A DNA stretch of 36,129 nucleotides. Source: an uncultured Atopobium sp. GTDB lineage: Bacteria > Actinomycetota > Coriobacteriia > Coriobacteriales > Atopobiaceae. This document shows positions 32,119 through 36,129 of the stretch, piece by piece; the first letter of the stretch is position 1, and each line of letters starts with the position of its first letter. A program made the translations under genes and the position numbers. The stretch lies in NCBI GenBank assembly GCA_938028565.1, contig CALIZS010000019.1, positions 1 through 36,129 on the forward strand, in the 5' to 3' direction. The notes under the pieces were generated by a model, which was not told the origin of the DNA, ran no database searches, and saw only the letters and a program-made list of their open reading frames with translations.

Positions 32119-32967
32119 TTAACTCAAATACTTTAAAAACTCTTCTGTAGTGCGCGACATCTCGCCTTTTACACGATGTGTAATGAAGACATTACGATAT
32201 ACGGGAGTCTCCAGATGATGTACATCAATATCAAAATTTGTACCTTTTGTTGCCTCAAGTGGCAACAAACTTACACCAAGACCCGACTCTACCATGGACA
32301 TAATGGTGAATGAATCCGATGACGCAAACGTCATGCGTGCGTTTTTGAGTTGCTTCTGAAGCAGAGGAGCTGTCTCAATATCAACAATAAAGGGCTCTTC
32401 AATAAGACGCTTAACAGGAATTGTCTCAAGGTTCTTCTCGTAATGTCCCTTTTGAGAAACAACAATGACCTCATCATGATCAAATAAAGTTGAAGTAAAT
32501 CCCTGCTCAGTTGCGCGGGTCATAGTAAAACTAATATCCACCTTACCCTTGCTAATAAGACGCAGGGCTTCTCCGTACGTGCACTCAATAACTTCAACTT
32601 TGATATTAGGGTGATCATTCATGTAGCGCTTCAGATGAACTGGAAGCGTCCTGGATAGGAAGCTTGAAGGTGCAGCAATGATTAGGTTGCCCATCTCAAT
32701 GGCGCTGACACGATTAACTTGATTGCTCAACTTGCTGTATGCCTGACACACCTCTTCTGCAACAGGCAAAAGCGTCTTTCCCTCAGGAGTCAAACTTACA
32801 TAGCCGCCATGCCTGTTAAACAAGCGGACATCCCACTCTTTTTCTATACTTGCCACCATGCGACTAATAGACGACTGAGTGCATCCCAGCTCTTCTGCCG
32901 CCACTGTAAAGCTACTGTGATACGCCGCGGAAGTAAAAGCCTGGAATTTGTGCAAGTTGGTCTCCAT
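32119..32967 (-). CDS. LysR-family transcriptional regulator
   Basis: A 282-residue LysR regulator. The winged HTH is at about residues 4-62 (FQAFTSAAYHSSFTVAAEELGCTQSSISRM then RLFNRHGGYVSLTPEG), followed by the effector-binding periplasmic-binding-protein-like domain to the C-terminus. It probably responds to a small ligand linked to the permease/amidohydrolase genes 224 bp downstream, in the same direction. LysR genes more often diverge from their targets, so this is uncertain. Confidence 0.88.
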   Translation of the reverse strand: METNLHKFQAFTSAAYHSSFTVAAEELGCTQSSISRMVASIEKEWDVRLFNRHGGYVSLTPEGKTLLPVAEEVCQAYSKLSNQVNRVSAIEMGNLIIAAPSSFLSRTLPVHLKRYMNDHPNIKVEVIECTYGEALRLISKGKVDISFTMTRATEQGFTSTLFDHDEVIVVSQKGHYEKNLETIPVKRLIEEPFIVDIETAPLLQKQLKNARMTFASSDSFTIMSMVESGLGVSLLPLEATKGTNFDIDVHHLETPVYRNVFITHRVKGEMSRTTEEFLKYLS

Positions 32968-33055
32968 ACTTGCTTCCCCTATCCAAGTACGTGGCCTGAA
33001 AATTCATCCTTAAAAATATCATTCTACCTGCAAATTGGTAAATACCGTTTAACGT

Positions 33056-33090
33056 AAAAAGACCCCGTGAACGGTTTTCACGAGGTCTTA
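33056..33090 (-). terminator. Terminator of ftsEX
   Basis: A 13 bp stem with one mismatch (33059-33071, 33077-33089) followed by T5 on the leftward strand, about 75 bp past the ftsX stop. Confidence 0.85.
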
Positions 33091-33166
33091 CCTTGCAATC
33101 TTTATGCAAAAAACTTTCGTAATTGGTACTTCACTTTGACAATTGAAGTACCAGGTTGCTTAGTTG

Positions 33167-34093
33167 CTATGCCTTCAGATAGCGGCCCATAGCAATAGCA
33201 GAGCCAAAGAGTCCCAGAAGCAAACCTAAGAGCAGCAAAAGGCCACTCATACCCAACATGACCGTTTTTGGAATAGCAAAGGTCAAGAAGGTCATGCTTT
33301 CTGCCATAACCGGCAGAAGCATGTGGGCTCCAACAACCAAAACGACAATGGCGAGAAGAGCACCAATAACCGCCTCAAGCACACCTTCCATAAGGAATGG
33401 CCCACGAATAAAGCTGTTAGATGCGCCGACCAGACGCATGATGGCAATCTCACGACGACGAGCATTAATAGCAAGGCGAATGGTGTTGTTAATAAAGACA
33501 AAGGCAACAAACACCAGAAGTCCAACAAGGCCAATAGCGCCAATACGAATGTATGCTGTTACGCTAAACAAACGCTCAACGGTCTCGCGACCATACTGAA
33601 CATCACCAGAAGGATTGCTCTTATTATCTGCAATAGCTGCAAAAGATGATGAAGAGGCAATACGCTGGGCAACGTCTTGAACATCCTTAGGATCCTTGAG
33701 TTTGATCACAAGAGATGCAGGAATTGGATTTTGGCCATCAAGAGCAGAAACCGCATCAGAAGCATTGCGATAACTCATGGTGGTGCGGTACTCCTCAAGA
33801 GCCTGATCTTTGCTCTTATAGGTTACAGACTCAACCGTATCCCAGCCTTGAACTTCTTGCTGGAAAGCAGTTACTGCAGCCTGATCTGCGTCATCCGAAA
33901 GAAATGCCTGGATAGTAACGCGGTTCTCGACACTTCCTACCATGTTCTCGATAAGAGCGGAGCCAAGAATAAACAAGCCGATAATGAACAGTGACAAGAA
34001 GATGGTTACGATTGCACCAAGAGCGGTAGACCAGTTCCTTTTAAAGTGGCTTCCGGCCTCATGCAGAGAATATCCAAAATTAGAGAGCCCCAT
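33167..34093 (-). CDS. ftsX: Cell division permease-like protein FtsX
   Basis: A 308-residue membrane partner of FtsE that transmits ATP use to peptidoglycan hydrolases at the septum. Helix 1 follows NWSTALGAIVTIFLSLFIIG, an extracellular loop of about 150 residues (ENRVTIQAFLSDDADQAAV...) follows, then three C-terminal helices with the NTIRLAINARRREIAIMRLVGAS coupling segment. I chose the ATG at 34091-34093 because the AAGGGAGG lies at workable spacing. The ATG at 34102 is too close to it, and the long frame to 34174 overlaps ftsE too far. It overlaps ftsE by 14 bp. Confidence 0.95.
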   Translation of the reverse strand: MGLSNFGYSLHEAGSHFKRNWSTALGAIVTIFLSLFIIGLFILGSALIENMVGSVENRVTIQAFLSDDADQAAVTAFQQEVQGWDTVESVTYKSKDQALEEYRTTMSYRNASDAVSALDGQNPIPASLVIKLKDPKDVQDVAQRIASSSSFAAIADNKSNPSGDVQYGRETVERLFSVTAYIRIGAIGLVGLLVFVAFVFINNTIRLAINARRREIAIMRLVGASNSFIRGPFLMEGVLEAVIGALLAIVVLVVGAHMLLPVMAESMTFLTFAIPKTVMLGMSGLLLLLGLLLGLFGSAIAMGRYLKA

Positions 34094-35108
34094 AGTAGCC
34101 ATAGCCTCCCTTCTCCTGGTCGCGGACAATATGACCAGCCTCAAGTGCAATAACGCGCTTACGCATAGAGTCAACCATCTCGCGATCGTGTGTTGCCATT
34201 ACAACCGTAGTGCCCGCACGATTAATGCGGTCAAGAAGCTTCATAATACCCAGAGAAATTGCTGGGTCCAAGTTACCTGTTGGCTCGTCGCAGATAAGCA
34301 GAGGTGGGCGATTAACCATTGCACGAGCAACGGAAACACGCTGCTGCTCACCGCCAGAAAGCTGGTCTGGGTAAGCGTCCATCTTTTGTCCAAGTCCTAC
34401 CAGACGCAGAACCTCAGGAACCTGCACCTTAATAACAGAACGAGGCTTGCCAATGCACTCAAGTGCAAAGGAAACATTCTCATAGACGGTCTTATCGGGC
34501 AGAAGCTTAAAGTCCTGGAAGACGGTACCAATCTGACGACGCAGATAAGGAACCTTGGAGTTACGCATACGTGTAAGATCCTGACCAGCAACAATAACCT
34601 GTCCGTGAGTTGCCTTCTGCTCGCGCGTGATAAGACGCAAGAGAGATGACTTACCGGAACCAGAGTGTCCAACTACAAAGACAAACTCACCTGGGTAGAT
34701 ATCAGCGCTGATGTTATCCAGCGCAGGATGATTTGGCTGCGATGGATACACAAGCGAGGCACTCTTAAAAGAGATGGTAGGAGTACCAGTGTGCTCTACT
34801 CTAGGCGCGTCTTGAGCTAAATCTGCAAAAAACTTTGCGCGATCAAGAGGTGCCTGCTCAGGGTTATTTTGCTGCTCAGCGGTAACTACATGCACAGCTT
34901 CAGCGCCGGAAGCAAACGGATCAGATACAGTTGTTACAGGTTCAGCAGCCTGGGCCACTGGCACATCAGCAGAAAAGTCCTGGGTTTCAACTTGATCAGC
35001 TCCAACATCTTGCTGGTCAAGCTGGTTAAGATCATCCTGAGAAATTACCCCAAAACGGTCATCAAACGAGGACTCCTGTTGCTCATCAGTGCGAAAATGA
35101 TTAGCCAC
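34080..35108 (-). CDS. ftsE: Cell division ATP-binding protein FtsE with N-terminal extension
   Basis: A 342-residue FtsE, against about 225 normally. The ABC domain starts near residue 110 (TISFKSASLVYPSQ). Walker A is GHSGSGKSS (147-155), the signature is LSGGEQQR, Walker B is LLICDEPTGN, and ATHDRE is the H-loop. The first ~105 residues are an acidic, Gln/Asp/Val-rich, probably disordered stretch (MANHFRTDEQQESSFDDR...) not found in ordinary FtsE. No Shine-Dalgarno was spotted for an internal start, and a GGAG-type signal sits before the chosen ATG. It forms the usual ftsE-ftsX pair. Confidence 0.93.
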   Translation of the reverse strand: MANHFRTDEQQESSFDDRFGVISQDDLNQLDQQDVGADQVETQDFSADVPVAQAAEPVTTVSDPFASGAEAVHVVTAEQQNNPEQAPLDRAKFFADLAQDAPRVEHTGTPTISFKSASLVYPSQPNHPALDNISADIYPGEFVFVVGHSGSGKSSLLRLITREQKATHGQVIVAGQDLTRMRNSKVPYLRRQIGTVFQDFKLLPDKTVYENVSFALECIGKPRSVIKVQVPEVLRLVGLGQKMDAYPDQLSGGEQQRVSVARAMVNRPPLLICDEPTGNLDPAISLGIMKLLDRINRAGTTVVMATHDREMVDSMRKRVIALEAGHIVRDQEKGGYGYYGAL

Positions 35109-35199
35109 AGTTGCTCCTTTTCTTACTCCGAAGAGACAGATACAGATTTTATTTTACCAAAAGTGCAGGTATGTTACACGTCATGCAGGTCATCCACAG

Positions 35200-35233
35200 A
35201 AAAACCGCCTTCCTTTTTACAAGAGAGGCGGTT
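35200..35233 (-). terminator. Terminator after the truncated gene
   Basis: The stem AACCGCCT/AGGCGGTT (35203-35210, 35226-35233) with T5 on the leftward strand. It lies 37 bp past the partial gene stop and separates it from ftsE. Confidence 0.8.
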
Positions 35234-35269
35234 GACTACAATCGCAAAAAAGAGCAAGACGTGCGTTAA

Positions 35270-35449
35270 TTATGCAGTATGCTCTTCTAGCCAAGTAGAT
35301 AACTTTTCTTTAATCTCTATCTTATCGAGAATACTGGTAATACCAACTGCTGAGTAGGCTTGTTTTGAGTTGTTTAACTTAAGCGCAAGGTCAGTCATAG
35401 TAATGACAAGGTTTCCATCGAATTCATCAAGTGCTTCAAGGCTGCCTTT
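35270..35449 (-). CDS. C-terminal fragment of an unidentified coriobacterial protein
   Basis: A short frame ending TAA (35270-35272). Readable residues are LEALDEFDGNLVITMTDLAL, KLNNSKQAYSAVGITSILD, KIEIKEKLSTWLEEHTA. The pattern, with TG/VGI and ILD near the end, recalls the last half of STAS (anti-sigma antagonist-like) domains, but the match is weak. Its 5' end runs into the foreign sequence near 35,440, so it is truncated by the chimeric junction. The terminator immediately downstream supports it being a real gene end. Confidence 0.45.
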   Translation of the reverse strand, partial: KGSLEALDEFDGNLVITMTDLALKLNNSKQAYSAVGITSILDKIEIKEKLSTWLEEHTA

Positions 35450-35979
35450 ACACCATTAATACGTAACTCTACGGCATCTCCCATAGTGGTAGTCACCTTA
35501 CTGTCGAGAGTATTTACAGAGATTCGTGAAAGCTGAAGATGCTGCACCAAACTTAAACCATTGCTTGATGTCTTTTGCTGAAGCAGATTAGGGATAATTA
35601 TTTGGCGGTCAGTTTTTTGTATTACGTTGTTGGCGGTCACTGTAACGTCATTAAGCTGCTTACTCTCTGGCTCCAACACGATTGTACCCACCGAAAGGTG
35701 CTTAGAAATGTTTTGGCATTTAATTTCCTGTGTAGAATACCCAACAAAAGATATCCTTATTCTATAGTTCTCTCCTTCATGCGTATTCAATTCAAAGCCA
35801 CCATTCATATCAGTTACCACTCCACTAATCATCTTATTTTCGCTTTCACGAAATAACGAAACAGTTGCAGCTGGTAATGGTTGCTTGTTTTCATCTACGA
35901 CCGTTCCCGTAGTTTGTGCAGCAAGAATACCATAGCAGCCAGACATGAGCAACGTGAGAATTTTCTTTTTCATAGACAT
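35395..35979 (-). CDS. N-terminal fragment of a Bacteroidota TonB-dependent outer-membrane receptor
   Basis: The 194-residue frame starts with a signal peptide (KKKILTLLMSGCYGILAAQ). It is followed by a carboxypeptidase-regulatory-like Ig domain (TTGTVVDENKQPLPAATVSL... GGFELNT... YRIRISFVGYSTQEI) and the start of a plug domain (NDVTVTANNVIQKTDRQIIIPN... VELRINGVKA). This is the standard beginning of Bacteroidota (Prevotella-like) outer-membrane beta-barrel receptors. Receptors of this kind have no place in a Gram-positive cell. After GVKA the sequence diverges (ALKHLMNSMETLSLL) and stops. The foreign sequence therefore probably ends near 35,440. Confidence 0.85.
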   Translation of the reverse strand: MSMKKKILTLLMSGCYGILAAQTTGTVVDENKQPLPAATVSLFRESENKMISGVVTDMNGGFELNTHEGENYRIRISFVGYSTQEIKCQNISKHLSVGTIVLEPESKQLNDVTVTANNVIQKTDRQIIIPNLLQQKTSSNGLSLVQHLQLSRISVNTLDSKVTTTMGDAVELRINGVKAALKHLMNSMETLSLL

Positions 35980-36066
35980 TATATTATTTATTATATGTAT
36001 TGTCTTATTATAATTTTGGAGTAAACATCATGATATGCCGACAACTTTTCTTGTCTTTCGATGTTG

Positions 36067-36074
36067 CAAATGTA
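36067..36074 (-). promoter_or_regulatory. Bacteroidales-type -7 promoter box
   Basis: TACATTTG on the leftward strand matches the TAnnTTTG consensus of Bacteroidales promoters and lies about 88 bp before the receptor start. No well-spaced TTTG -33 element was found. Confidence 0.5.
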
Positions 36075-36129
36075 TTGGTTTCTCCAAATCTTTTCACTAC
36101 ACAAAAGTGTAATTCTAAGTTTGTTGTCT

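Overview
The window looks like a chromosomal contig from a low-to-mid GC actinobacterium of the Coriobacteriia, most likely near Lancefieldella/Atopobium. The grounds are Gram-positive LPxTG surface proteins, a Coriobacteria-style alr/nnr/acpS/glmM cluster, an actinobacterial-type tmRNA ending in ALAA, and FtsEX in a cell with a sortase-type wall. This is inference from protein character, not a database match. The last ~690 bases (about 35,440-36,129) do not belong to that organism. They encode the start of a Bacteroidota TonB-dependent outer-membrane receptor preceded by a Bacteroidales-type -7 promoter element, so the contig is probably chimeric at its right end.

Layout. 1-1,800: an IS-end-like hairpin and two tandem paralogous LPNTG surface proteins. 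1,978-7,806: a leftward housekeeping operon glmM-acpS-nnr-alr-udg-tsaE. 8,035-8,874: rplM-rpsI. 9,255-10,193: a rightward PfkB sugar-phosphate kinase. 10,194-10,655 and 13,679-13,999: two convergent intergenic regions carrying three copies of a modular ~122 bp palindromic repeat element. Between them lie a patatin-like lipase, a frameshifted LPATG surface protein gene and an XRE-membrane regulator. 14,000-15,093: a LytTR regulator with a DUF3021-like membrane partner. 15,413-17,479: a large surface protein split by one in-frame TGA. 17,743-20,422: a small membrane protein, then a PadR regulator with its operators and a flavin reductase/SCP2/membrane fusion protein. 20,590-23,400: an MBL hydrolase, the remnant of an MmeI-like restriction-modification enzyme and an orphan membrane protein, a region that reads like a decayed island beside tmRNA.

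23,462-28,831 is rich in ribosome rescue: ssrA, smpB and rnr (RNase R) lie close together, with a YoaK-type membrane protein, a rubredoxin and a TPR-like protein between. 29,068-32,967 is a metal-dependent amidohydrolase (peptidase-like), an APC amino-acid permease and a LysR regulator, probably one peptide/amino-acid utilisation locus. 33,167-35,108 is ftsE-ftsX, with an unusual N-terminal extension on FtsE.

The strongest unexplained signals are two. First, the 10-mer TTTCTCGCCA (extended form close to CGGGTTTCTCGCCA) occurs about 14 times exactly in 36 kb, on both strands, in genes and between them. Second, a family of modular elements made of one inverted and three direct copies of a ~25 nt unit has a core that is swapped between copies, and in one copy the swapped core contains that same 10-mer.
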